Source: DASZIT01 sp963709665 (GTDB lineage Bacteria > Actinomycetota > Acidimicrobiia > Acidimicrobiales > RAAP-2). From it: a stretch of 64,000 bases of DNA. The notes under the pieces are model-generated. The model was not told the DNA's origin, did not search any database, and was given only the letters and a program-made list of their open reading frames with translations. Below are positions 18,384-27,379 of this stretch, piece by piece; position 1 is the first letter of the stretch; every line of letters starts with the position of its first letter. The stretch is taken from positions 992,001-1,056,000 of the forward strand of contig CAVPWU010000002.1 in assembly GCA_963709665.1 (NCBI GenBank), read 5' to 3'. The position numbers were made by a program, and so were the translations under genes.

Positions 18384-20880
18384 TCAGCGCGACTCCAGTT
18401 CCTCGACCGTCATCAGGACGTCGCGCGCCTTGGAGCCCTCCGACGGGCCCACCACACCCCGGCGCTCCATCAGGTCCATCAGCCGGCCGGCCCGGGCGAA
18501 GCCGACCCTCAGCTTCCGCTGCAGCATGGAGGTGGACCCCAGCTGGGAGCGGACCACCAGCTCCATGGCCTGGGGCAGCAGGTCGTCGTCGTCGTCCTCT
18601 CCGGCGCCGGCACCACCGGGACCGGCGTCACCGGTCATCTCCTCGAAGTCCGACACCACCTCCAACGGACGCTGGCGCTTCCAGTGGGCGGCGACCTTGC
18701 GGACCTCGTCCTCCCCCACCCACGGCCCCTGGAGCCGCTGCGGGTTGGACGAGGAGGCGGTCAGCAGCAGCATGTCCCCCCGGCCGATCAGCCGCTCCGC
18801 CCCCGGCTGGTCGAGGATGACCCGGCTGTCGGCCAGCGAGGAGACCGAGAACGCCATGCGGGAGGGCACGTTGGCCTTGATCACCCCGGTGATGACGTCC
18901 ACCGACGGCCGCTGGGTGGCCAGCACCAGGTGGATGCCGACCGCCCGCGCCATCTGGGCGATGCGGCACACCGACTCCTCCACGTCCCGGGCGGCCACCA
19001 TCATCAGGTCGTTGAGCTCGTCCACCACGATGAGGATGAACGGCAGGCGCTGGTAGCGGGCGACCGGCTCGGACCCGTCGTCGTCGTCGGTGCCCACCGT
19101 CCGGAGCCGGTGGGCCTCCTCGTGGTCGGCCAGCTCCCCCCGGTCGACGGCGGTGTTGTACCCGGTGATGTCCCGCATGCCCGCCTCGGCCAGCAGGTCG
19201 TAGCGGCGCTCCATCTCCTTGACCGCCCAGGCGAGGGCGTTGGCCGCCTTCTTCGGGTCCACCACCACCTGGGTGAGCAGGTGGGGGAGGTCGTTGTACT
19301 GACCCAGCTCCACCCGCTTCGGGTCGACCAGGATCAGCCGGACCTGGTCGGGAGTGGCCCGGACCAGGATGGAGGTGAGGATGGAGTTGATGCACGACGA
19401 CTTGCCCGAGCCGGTGGCCCCCGACACCAGCACGTGGGGCATCTCGGCCAGGTTGGCCATGTACGGCCCGGCCGGCGATGTCCCGGCCGAGGGCCACCTC
19501 GAGGGGGTGGTGGGCGGCGGCGGCCTCCGGCGAGGCCAGGATGTCCCCCAGCGCCACCAGCTGCCGGCGGCGGTTGGGCACCTCCACGCCGATGGCCGAC
19601 TTGCCGGGGATGGGGGCCAGGATGCGGACGTCGGGGGAGGCCATGGCGTAGGCGATGTCCTTGGAGAGGGAGGTCACCCGGGCCACCTTCACCCCCGCCC
19701 CCAGCTCCAGCTCGTAGCGGGTCACCGACGGGCCGACGGTGCGGCCGACCAGCCGGGTCTCCACCCCGTGGGCGGCCAACGCCTCCACCAGGGCCGCCCC
19801 GGCGGCGTCGACCTCGCGCTCGTCGACGGCCTGCGGCTTCAGCCGCTTGAGGAGGTTGGCCGGCGGGAGCCGCCACTCCCCCACCGTCGGTCCCAGCTTC
19901 ATCTCGAGCTGGCTGCCGGTGCCCGGCCGGGTGGCCTCCTCGGGCAGGGCCACCGGGTCCGGAGGTCCGTCCTCCACCACCGGCCCGGGTTCGGTGACCG
20001 CCACCGGGAGGGCGACCTCGGGGACCGGGCCCATCGTCGGGTCGGGCCCCGGCTCGGGTGGCGGGACCACCTCCACACCGGCCCCGGCCACCGCCCGGCC
20101 GAACGGGTCGGTGGGGTGATCGTCGGAGGACCGCGACGCCCGGCCCTCGGGCCCGCCCCGGGCCGCCTCGAACGCCCACCGGCCGGCGGTGCCCACCCCC
20201 CGGGCGGCCGACCGGAGGGACACCCCGGTCAGCACCACCAGGGCCACCACCGCCACCGCCACCAGGACGGTGGCCGCCCCCAGCCCCCCCAGACCGGCGC
20301 GGAGCGGATTGCCCGCCAGGGCACCCAGCCAGCCACCGGCGGCGGCCAGCGAGGCCGTGCTCGACCCGATCTTCGGCGCGCCACCGGCCAGGGCGGCCAG
20401 GCCGGCCACCGCCAGGAGGATCAGGATGCCGCCCAGCACCGCCCGGATCGGCTCGCGCCGGGGCTCGGCCGAGGGGTCCCTCGGGTCGCGGCGGCCGGCG
20501 ATGAGCAGCACCCCGGTGACGATGGCCACCGGGGGGACCAGGAAGCGTCCCCAGCCCAGCACGTCACCGGTGGCCACCCGGGTGGCGTGGCCGACCGGCC
20601 CCAGGGCCGACCCGTAGATGGCCAGGGCGGTGAGCACCCCGACGGTGAGCAGGAGGATGCCCCACAGGTCGGCGGCGTGGCTCGACATCACCGCGCCGGT
20701 GGCGGCCAGCGGTCCCCGGCGCGGAGGGCGGCCGCCGCCCGACTTCGACCGGGCGCCGCCACCCGGGCGCTGGCGCGACGAGGAGGCGGAGCCGGAGCGC
20801 GACCGTCCCGGGGAGCCGGCCTTCGCCTTCGACCGGGAGGCCCCGGACCGGCCCGCCGTTCGCTTGGTGGCGGTGGTCAC
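18384..20880 (-). CDS. ftsK: DNA translocase FtsK/SpoIIIE, one frameshift
   Basis: FtsK pumps chromosome DNA through the closing septum. A basic Ser-rich N-terminus is followed by about four membrane segments (residues 65-215), a Pro/Gly/Glu linker, the alpha-beta motor with VSGATGSGKSS as Walker A and VDELNDL as Walker B, and a C-terminal gamma winged helix (LLPQAMELVV...). One extra base within 19466-19468 shifts the frame between GRDIAGR and PYMANLAEMPH; removing it gives 831 residues. GTG is the best start, since the next upstream residues are unlike FtsK. Being essential, the gene is probably intact in the organism. Confidence 0.9.
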
Positions 20881-21005
20881 AGTGGGACCAGGGTACTCCC
20901 GGCACCCGCCCGCCACGGGGACACCCCCGGATGGAATCACCCCTGTTCCCGGGCCCATTCCACCCGACGGGGCGCGGTCGGGTCCCCGGAGGCGGCGGCG
21001 GCCGG

Positions 21006-22838
21006 TCAGACGGTGACGATGACCGGGACGATCATGGGGCGCTGCTTGGTCTTGTTGCCCACCAGCCGCCCGAGGGCCTTGCGGGCCACCCGGTTGAGCG
21101 TCTCGTGGTCGTGGCTGCCGTTGGCCAGGGCCTTCTCCAACGCCGTCCGGACCTCCTGGCGGGCCTGGTCGAGCAGGGCGTCGGTCTCGTCGTCGTAGGC
21201 CCAGCCCCGGGTGATGATCTGGGGCGCACCCACCACCTCGCCGCGCTTGACATCGATGGTGGCCACCGCCATCACCACGCCCTCCTCGGCCAGCACCATC
21301 CGGTCCCGCAGCACGCCGTGGCCGATGTCGCCGACCGTGCTGCCGTCGACGAACAGGTAGCCGCCCGGGACCCCGCCGTCGCGGTGCAGGCCGTCCCCGT
21401 CGAGGCGCACGGCGTCACCGTCCTCGCACAACAGGAGGTGGTCACCGGTGATCCCCATGGAGTTGGCCAGCCGGACGTGGTTGGCCATGTGCCGGTACTC
21501 CCCGTGGACGGGGATGAAGAACTCCGGACGGGTGACGGACATCAGCATGGCCAGCTCGCCCTGGCGGGCGTGCCCGCTGACGTGGACGGCGTCCACCCCG
21601 GAGTGGATGACCTCCACCCCCAGCCGGTGGAGGCCGTCGATGACCCGGCCCACCGACCACTCGTTGCCGGGGATGGGATGGGCGCTGATCACCACCACGT
21701 CCTCGGCCCGGAGCTTGAAGAACCGGTTCTCCCCCACCGCCAGCCGGGACAGGGCCGACATCGGCTCCCCCTGGGAGCCGGTGGAGATGACGCAGACCTG
21801 GCCGGGGGGCAGCCGGTCGACGTCCTCGATGTCCACCAGGGCATCCTCGGGGATGGAGAGGAGGCCCAGGCTGCGACCGAGGGCCACGTTCTTCTGCATC
21901 GACCGGCCCAGGGTGGCCACCTTCCGGCCGCCGGCGATGGCGGCGTCGGCCACCTGCTGGACCCGGTGGAGGTGGCTGGCGAAGCAGGTGACGATGAACC
22001 GGCGGTCGGGCCGCTCCAGGAAGACCTTGCGCAGGGTGGCCCCCACCGTGGTCTCCGACGGCGTGAAGCCCGGCTCCTCGGCATTGGTGGAGTCGGCCAG
22101 CAGCAGCCGGATCCCGGGCTCGGTGGCCAGCGCCCCCATCCGGGCCAGGTCGGTCCGGCGCCCGTCGACGGGGTGGAGGTCGATCTTGAAGTCCCCGGAG
22201 TGGAGGAGGACGCCCTGGGGGGTGAAGAAGGCGGTGGCGAAGGCCTGGGGCACCGAGTGGGTGACCGGGATGAACTCCACGTCGCAGGGGCCGATGCGGC
22301 GGCGCTCGCCGTCGCGGACCGGGATCCAGTTGACCCGGCTGGCCATGCCCGCCTCGTCGACCCGGCTGCGGGCCAGGCCGAGGGTCAGCTCGGAGCCGTA
22401 GACGTCGAGCGGCAGGTCCCGGAGCAGGTAGGCCAGGCCACCGGTGTGGTCCTCGTGGCCGTGGGTGAGGATGACCCCGTCCACCCGGTCGGCGTTCTCC
22501 CGCAGGTAGGTGAAGTCGGGGAGGACCAGGTCGACGCCGGGCATGTCCGGGTCGGGGAACATGATCCCCACGTCGAGGACCAGGATGCGCCCGTCCACCT
22601 CGATGCAGGCGCAGTTCCGGCCGATCTCGCCCAGACCCCCCAGGAAGACCACCCGTACCGGGGCGGCGGAGCCGGCGCCGGCGGGACGGGCGTGCGAGGG
22701 CCTCGTGGCCTGCGCCTTGGCGCCCCCCTTGGGGGACTGGCCCCCCTTGGGGGACTGGCCCCCCTTGGGGGACTGGCGCTTCTTCTTGGCACCCCCGTGG
22801 CGGGGGGCGGACCCGTCGGCCCGGCCGGAGTCAGGCAA
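21006..22838 (-). CDS. rnj: Ribonuclease J
   Basis: RNase J is a 5'-to-3' exo- and endoribonuclease of the metallo-beta-lactamase/beta-CASP class. The 610-residue protein has THGHEDHTGG (His126, His128, Asp130, His131), a beta-CASP domain with SGHARQGELA, and a C-terminal dimerisation domain. The first 60 residues are a basic extension with three copies of QSPKGG encoded by an 18-bp tandem repeat. The start overlaps the dapA end by 8 bases; dapA-rnj adjacency is common in actinobacteria. Confidence 0.95.
   Translation of the reverse strand: MPDSGRADGSAPRHGGAKKKRQSPKGGQSPKGGQSPKGGAKAQATRPSHARPAGAGSAAPVRVVFLGGLGEIGRNCACIEVDGRILVLDVGIMFPDPDMPGVDLVLPDFTYLRENADRVDGVILTHGHEDHTGGLAYLLRDLPLDVYGSELTLGLARSRVDEAGMASRVNWIPVRDGERRRIGPCDVEFIPVTHSVPQAFATAFFTPQGVLLHSGDFKIDLHPVDGRRTDLARMGALATEPGIRLLLADSTNAEEPGFTPSETTVGATLRKVFLERPDRRFIVTCFASHLHRVQQVADAAIAGGRKVATLGRSMQKNVALGRSLGLLSIPEDALVDIEDVDRLPPGQVCVISTGSQGEPMSALSRLAVGENRFFKLRAEDVVVISAHPIPGNEWSVGRVIDGLHRLGVEVIHSGVDAVHVSGHARQGELAMLMSVTRPEFFIPVHGEYRHMANHVRLANSMGITGDHLLLCEDGDAVRLDGDGLHRDGGVPGGYLFVDGSTVGDIGHGVLRDRMVLAEEGVVMAVATIDVKRGEVVGAPQIITRGWAYDDETDALLDQARQEVRTALEKALANGSHDHETLNRVARKALGRLVGNKTKQRPMIVPVIVTV
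22726..22779 (-). repeat. 18-bp tandem repeat, three copies, in rnj
   Basis: Three near-identical 18-bp units (plus strand cccccttgggggactggc) encode three QSPKGG copies in the basic N-terminal tail of RNase J. Confidence 0.85.
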
Positions 22839-23739
22839 CGGAACGGCCGGCGGTGACGGGTTGACGCAGTCGGGAGATGATGGTGTTCGCCTCGCTGTCT
22901 AAGGAGGCGGGTGCCTCCGGATTGGGTAGCCGGCACTGGCCGACGGGGAGCCCGAGCGCCCGGCAGGCGGCCTTGGCCGGGACCGGATTGGGGTAGTCGG
23001 GAGTCGATTCGAAGGCGTAGGACTCCAGCAGGCGCTGGTTGGCCGTCCGGGCCCCCACCATGTCGCCAGCCTCGAAGGCCGTGATCATCTCGGCGAACAC
23101 CGGGCCGGCCCAGTGGGAGGCCACGCTGATGACCCCCACGCCCCCCACCGACAGGAAGGGCAGGGTGAGCGGGTCGTCCCCGCAGTAGACCTCGAAGCCG
23201 TCGACCTGGGCGGCCACCACCTGGGCGGCACCGGCCACGTCCCCGGTGGCGTCCTTCACCCCCACGATGGTGGGCACCTCGCGGGCCAGGTGGACCAGCA
23301 GTTCGGTGCCGATCCGTCGACCGGTGCGCACCGGGATGTCGTAGAGGATCACCGGCAGGTCGGAGGCGGCGGCGGCCGCCTCGAAGTGGGCGGCCAGGCC
23401 GGCCGGGGACGGCCGGCTGTAGTACGGGGTGACCACCAGCACGCCGGCGATGCCGCAGACCGAGGCGGCCCGGGTGAGCTGCACGGTGTGGGCGGTGTCG
23501 TTGGATCCGGTGGCCGCCAGCACCGGGACGGTGACCGCCTCGGCGACCGCCCGGAACAGATCGAGCTTCTCGTCGTCGGCCAGCACCGAGCCCTCGCCGG
23601 TGGAGCCGGCCAGCACCAGGCCGTCGGAGCCGGTGTCCACCAGGTGGCGGGCGAGCCGGGCGGCGGCGTCGAGGTCGAGGGCACCGCTGGGCCCGAACGG
23701 CGTCACCATGGCGGTGATCACCGAGCCGAAGCGAGCCAC
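22831..23739 (-). CDS. dapA: 4-hydroxy-tetrahydrodipicolinate synthase
   Basis: DapA condenses pyruvate with aspartate semialdehyde, the first committed step toward diaminopimelate. The 302-residue (beta/alpha)8 enzyme has the Schiff-base Lys162 in VGVKDATGD, Tyr133 in ILYDIPVRTG and Thr47 in AGSTGEGS. The GTG start gives the expected MARFGSVITAMVTPF opening. It is immediately upstream of rnj with an 8-base overlap. Confidence 0.95.
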   Translation of the reverse strand: MARFGSVITAMVTPFGPSGALDLDAAARLARHLVDTGSDGLVLAGSTGEGSVLADDEKLDLFRAVAEAVTVPVLAATGSNDTAHTVQLTRAASVCGIAGVLVVTPYYSRPSPAGLAAHFEAAAAASDLPVILYDIPVRTGRRIGTELLVHLAREVPTIVGVKDATGDVAGAAQVVAAQVDGFEVYCGDDPLTLPFLSVGGVGVISVASHWAGPVFAEMITAFEAGDMVGARTANQRLLESYAFESTPDYPNPVPAKAACRALGLPVGQCRLPNPEAPASLDSEANTIISRLRQPVTAGRSVA

Positions 23740-23832
23740 CTCAGGACCTCGGCGGCAGGGTTCGGAAAGGGGACGCCACGGTCACGCAGGCTACCAGCCG
23801 CCGGTGGGCGCCCCGTCCGGGAGCGGCGCCGG

Positions 23833-24966
23833 TCAGGCCGTCGCCCCCTCGGCCGCCTTGATGGCGGCGAAGCTGTCGTACTCCTCGGCGGTGTCCTCCC
23901 ACGACTCGAACTCGATGACCCCCAGCTCGGTGAATTTGGTGCGCAGCCAGCCGTCGGCGGCGTCCAGCAGGCCCAGTTTCCGGCAGTTGGGCACGATCTT
24001 GGAGAAGAGGAGGGCCTGGAACTGGGCGCGCTCCGGGGCCTGGGCGACCACCGGGACGATGGCCTTGGGGTCGATCCCCATCCGGTCCCACACCTCCTGC
24101 TGGAGGAAACGGTCGCGCATGCGGACGGCCGCCTCGAAGGCGAACTCCTGGCGCTCGCGCAGCTCGTGGGCACCGAGGCCCTGGTAGTACTCCTGCAGGC
24201 TGAGCACCCCGAACGCCACGTGCCGGGCCTCGTCGGCCATCACGTACCGGAGGAGCTGCTTCAGCAGCGGGTCGCCGGTCATCTGGGCCATGAACCCGAA
24301 GGCGGCCAGGGCCAGGCCCTCCACCATGATCTGCATGCCCAGGTAGGTCATGTCCCACCGGGAGTCGGCGATGATGTCGTCGAGGAGCATCCGGAGGTGG
24401 GCGTTGATCGGGTAGTGGCCCGACAGCTTCTCGTCGAGGTACTTGGCGAACACCTCCACGTGGCGGGCCTCGTCCATCACCTGGGTGGCGGCGTAGTACT
24501 TGGCGTCGATCCAGGGGACCGACTCCACGATCTTGGCCGTGCACACCAGGGCGCCCTGCTCCCCATGCAGGAACTGGGAAAGGGTCCAGTTCTGGCTCTC
24601 CACCCCGAACTGCACCCACTCCTTGTCCGACCACGTCTCCACCGGGGTGCCGGTCAGGTCGAACCCGGCCCCGAACCCGCCGTTGGCCATGGCGTTCTCG
24701 ATGACCAGCTTCTCCTGGTCGACGGTGATCTCCCACGGGAGGTCGGTCTCGCCGTTCCACTGGGAGTTCTTGGCCTTCTCGTAGAGCTTGTTCAGCTTGG
24801 GGCGCGAGCCCTTCTCGTAGTCCCAGGTGAAGATGGTGTCGTACTCCGAGTGGACGACGTGGCGGCCGTCCGACTCCTCGGTGCCGACCACCGAGAGGAT
24901 GGCCTCGAAGTCGTTGATCTCGTCACGGCCGATGATGTCGGACGTCTTGTTCATCTCGATGGTCAT
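23833..24966 (-). CDS. Ferritin-like di-iron protein, probable oxidase/oxygenase
   Basis: The 377-residue protein has a complete four-helix di-iron ligand set in two repeats: Glu136 (HGEQGAL) with E166xxH169 (DEARH), and Glu216 (MVEGLAL) with E246xxH249 (DEARH). This resembles class I ribonucleotide-reductase-R2 and acyl-desaturase-type carboxylate proteins. Flanking helices are unlike ferritin itself, and the length suggests an oxygenase or desaturase. The ATG, after AAGGGAG, overlaps the stop of a TetR gene by ATGA, so it is the direct operon partner and likely target of that regulator. Substrate unknown. Confidence 0.8.
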   Translation of the reverse strand: MTIEMNKTSDIIGRDEINDFEAILSVVGTEESDGRHVVHSEYDTIFTWDYEKGSRPKLNKLYEKAKNSQWNGETDLPWEITVDQEKLVIENAMANGGFGAGFDLTGTPVETWSDKEWVQFGVESQNWTLSQFLHGEQGALVCTAKIVESVPWIDAKYYAATQVMDEARHVEVFAKYLDEKLSGHYPINAHLRMLLDDIIADSRWDMTYLGMQIMVEGLALAAFGFMAQMTGDPLLKQLLRYVMADEARHVAFGVLSLQEYYQGLGAHELRERQEFAFEAAVRMRDRFLQQEVWDRMGIDPKAIVPVVAQAPERAQFQALLFSKIVPNCRKLGLLDAADGWLRTKFTELGVIEFESWEDTAEEYDSFAAIKAAEGATA

Positions 24967-25823
24967 CGAAACGCTCCCTTGTGGGTGGTGGGCTGGGTCG
25001 GTGGTGAGGCGGACGGCGAGGGGTGGGACGGGGCGGCCCGGTCGGCGGCGTAGGGGGCCAGGTCGATGGGGGCCGAGGGATCCGGGGCCTGCAGGGCCCG
25101 GATGCCGGGCAGCACGAACGTCTCCACCAGCCGGCGGGCGTGCTCCGGATCGGTGAGGTCGGTGTCGGCCGAGGGGCTGAGCGAGTACGACAGCACGATC
25201 CGGGTCGACCACTCGGCCACCCGCGCCGACTCGTCGGGATCCATCCAGCGGGCCAGGAACGGCGCCACGAACCGGGTGGCGGTGGCCAGCAGCCGGTTGG
25301 ACTCGTCGAAGGCCAGGTGGCGGAGGACCACGTCGGGCTCGTGCTCGGCCAGGTAGACGAGGGCCGGGTGGGTGGTGACCCGGGTCACGGCCTCGACGAT
25401 GCCGTTGACCAGCACGTCGACCAGCCGGTCGGCGCCGCCCATCCGGGCCCCCAGGGCCGAGAACAGGCGGGCCATCTCGGTGTCGACCACCGCGGCGAGG
25501 ATCTCCACCTTGCCGCCCGGGAAGACCCGGTAGACGGTGGCCCGGGAGAGGCCGGCCTGGCGCGCCACGTCGTCGACGGTGGTCTTGGCCGTCCCGTACC
25601 GGGCCAGGCACTCGAGGGTGGCGTCGACGATCCGCACCCGGTGGGGGCGGTCGGCGGCGCCGGCGGCGACACCAGCGGCGGCGACGACACCAGCGGCGGC
25701 GGCGACACCAGCGGCGGCGGTCGGGGTGGCGGCGACACCAGCGGCGGGGTTCCCGCCGGTGGCGGGTGCGGTCGCGACGGCGACCGGAGGTACGGCACGG
25801 AGCCGGGCGGCACCTTCGCTCAT
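24963..25823 (-). CDS. TetR family regulator 1, with Ala-rich N-terminal extension
   Basis: The HTH (TVDDVARQAGLSRATVYRVF) is at about residues 77-97, after an unusual N-terminal tail of low-complexity Ala/Val/Gly. About 165 residues of ligand-binding helices and a Pro/Ser-rich tail follow. The ATG at 25823 has no ribosome-binding site; a better site (GGAAGGGGGAGCG) precedes an ATG 29 bases upstream in another frame, either as an 8-codon leader peptide ending in ATGA overlap or because one G is missing from the sequence. It is coupled to the di-iron gene downstream and shares clear similarity with the TetR gene beside it. Confidence 0.88.
   Translation of the reverse strand: MSEGAARLRAVPPVAVATAPATGGNPAAGVAATPTAAAGVAAAAGVVAAAGVAAGAADRPHRVRIVDATLECLARYGTAKTTVDDVARQAGLSRATVYRVFPGGKVEILAAVVDTEMARLFSALGARMGGADRLVDVLVNGIVEAVTRVTTHPALVYLAEHEPDVVLRHLAFDESNRLLATATRFVAPFLARWMDPDESARVAEWSTRIVLSYSLSPSADTDLTDPEHARRLVETFVLPGIRALQAPDPSAPIDLAPYAADRAAPSHPSPSASPPTQPTTHKGAFR
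25668..25760 (-). repeat. Imperfect 15-18 bp tandem repeat in TetR 1 N-terminus
   Basis: The unit gcgacaccagcggcg recurs about four times and encodes the Ala/Val/Gly-rich tail preceding the HTH, a likely recent slippage expansion. Confidence 0.75.
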
Positions 25824-25861
25824 CCCCGGATCAGGCCGTTCACCATCGCTCCCCCTTCCGG

Positions 25862-25895
25862 TGAAACAGTATGGCGATTTTTGTCTCAGCGTCAA
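25862..25895 (-). promoter_or_regulatory. Promoter with overlapping palindromic operator, TetR 1 - di-iron operon
   Basis: On the minus strand TTGACG (25895-25890) and CATACT (25873-25868) are spaced 16 bp. TGAGACA (25888-25882) and TGTTTCA (25868-25862) form an inverted repeat with one mismatch across 13 bp, overlapping the -10. This is a natural site for autorepression by TetR 1. Confidence 0.6.
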
Positions 25896-25904
25896 GGGTT
25901 GCGG

Positions 25905-26492
25905 TCAGCCCGCCCGCGGCCCCCGGGGTTCGGGGCCCACCACCACCCCGGCCAGCAGCTCCTCCCGGACCAGCTGGGTGACCTGCGCGGGATCGTCGAG
26001 GTCCCACCGCCCCGGCGAGGCCATGTAGGAGAGCACCATGCGGGCCAGGAAGTCGGCGGCCTGGTCGGGGTCGACACCGGGGGCCAGCCCGTGCTCCATC
26101 AGGTAGGGGAGCAGGAAGTCGGCGATGGCCTGGCGGATCCGGTTGCTCTCCACGGTGAGGGTGGGCAGGAGGGTCTCCGGCTCGGTCTGCATCACCCGCT
26201 GGAGCACCTCGTGCTCCTCGATCGACCGGTGGGCGAAGCGGATGCCCCGCTCCATCACCGCCTCGAGGCTGGCCGCCCCCTGGACCTCCTCGTAGAGCCG
26301 GAGGAAGAAGGAGACGAACTCCCACGACACCACGTCGTGGAGGAGCTCCTCGCGCCCGCCGGGGAAGTAGCGGTAGACGGTGGCCCGGGACACCGCCGCC
26401 TCCCGGGCGGCGTCCTCCATGGTGGTCTTGGCCAGCCCGCGCCGGGCCACGCAGGCGTAGGTGGCCTCGATGATCCGCTGGCGGGTGTCCAC
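25905..26492 (-). CDS. TetR family regulator 2
   Basis: This 195-residue regulator has an HTH (TMEDAAREAAVSRATVYRYF) at about residues 22-41 and a helical ligand domain. It closely resembles TetR 1 across the DNA-binding region (shared AKTT, SRATVYR, FPGG), suggesting tandem duplication. The GTG start lies 14 bp after the dapB stop, so it may be transcribed with dapB. Its target is not evident. Confidence 0.87.
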   Translation of the reverse strand: MDTRQRIIEATYACVARRGLAKTTMEDAAREAAVSRATVYRYFPGGREELLHDVVSWEFVSFFLRLYEEVQGAASLEAVMERGIRFAHRSIEEHEVLQRVMQTEPETLLPTLTVESNRIRQAIADFLLPYLMEHGLAPGVDPDQAADFLARMVLSYMASPGRWDLDDPAQVTQLVREELLAGVVVGPEPRGPRAG

Positions 26493-26506
26493 GGGGCGGC
26501 GGTCGG

Positions 26507-27319
26507 TCAGATGCCCAGGACCGGCTCGAGCCCCAGGGTCAGGCCGGGGCGGTCGGGCACCGCCCGCACGGCCACCACCACCCCGTCCATGAACGACACC
26601 CGGTCGTAGGAGTCGTGGCGGATGGTCAGGCCCTGGCCCTCGGCTCCGAAGATCACCTCCTGATGGGCCACCAGCCCCCGCAGCCGGACCGAGTGCATGC
26701 GCACCCCGCCGGGCCCCCGCCCCCCCCGGGCGCCGTCGACCACCACCGTGGTGGTCCGGTCCTCCGGGTAGTCGGGCCGGCCGGCCGACCGGCGGGCCTC
26801 GGCCATCCGTTCGGCGGTGCGCACCGAGGTCCCCGACGGGGCGTCGAGCTTGGCGTCGTGATGGAGCTCCACGATCTCCGCCTGGTCGAACCAGGGAGCG
26901 GCCAGCTCGGCGAAGCGCATCATCAGCACGGCGCCGATGGCGAAGTTGGGCGCCACGATGCAGTTGGGTCCCTCGGCGGTGGCCGGGAAGCTCTGCCGGA
27001 GGTCCTCGAGGTCCTGGTCGGTGAAGCCGGTGGTGCCCACCACCGCGTGCAGGCCGGCCGACGCGCACCAGGCCAGCGTGGCCCGGGCCACCTCCACCCG
27101 GGTGAAGTCCACCACCACCTCGGCGCCGGCCGCCGTCAGGGAGTCGAGCGTCCCGGAGACCTCGAGCCCGGGGGCGTCGGCGGCCAGCAGGACCCCGAGG
27201 TCGGTACCGGCCATCGGCGGGTCGACGGCCGCCACCAGCTCGAGGGACGGTTCGGCCAGGATGGTCCGGCACACCTCCCGGCCCATCTTCCCGCCCGCGC
27301 CCACCACCCCGACTCGCAT
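26507..27319 (-). CDS. dapB: 4-hydroxy-tetrahydrodipicolinate reductase
   Basis: DapB reduces the DapA product to tetrahydrodipicolinate. The 270-residue protein opens with the nucleotide-binding GVVGAGGKMGRE, has GTTGFTDQDL, and the catalytic and substrate site ELHHDAKLDAPSGT. Its length is normal. The ATG lies 7 nt after TAGGGT, so the message may be leaderless. It follows the M16 peptidase gene, as in many actinobacteria (rpsO-pnp-M16-dapB). Confidence 0.95.
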   Translation of the reverse strand: MRVGVVGAGGKMGREVCRTILAEPSLELVAAVDPPMAGTDLGVLLAADAPGLEVSGTLDSLTAAGAEVVVDFTRVEVARATLAWCASAGLHAVVGTTGFTDQDLEDLRQSFPATAEGPNCIVAPNFAIGAVLMMRFAELAAPWFDQAEIVELHHDAKLDAPSGTSVRTAERMAEARRSAGRPDYPEDRTTTVVVDGARGGRGPGGVRMHSVRLRGLVAHQEVIFGAEGQGLTIRHDSYDRVSFMDGVVVAVRAVPDRPGLTLGLEPVLGI

Positions 27320-27326
27320 GGGGCTC

Positions 27327-27332
27327 ACCCTA
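27327..27332 (-). promoter_or_regulatory. -10 hexamer of dapB, leaderless configuration
   Basis: TAGGGT on the minus strand ends 7 nt before the dapB ATG; no good -35 is seen. Confidence 0.45.
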
Positions 27333-27379
27333 CCGCCGGGACCGGACGGCACCCCGGGAGCCGACCTCCCGGCCCCGGG

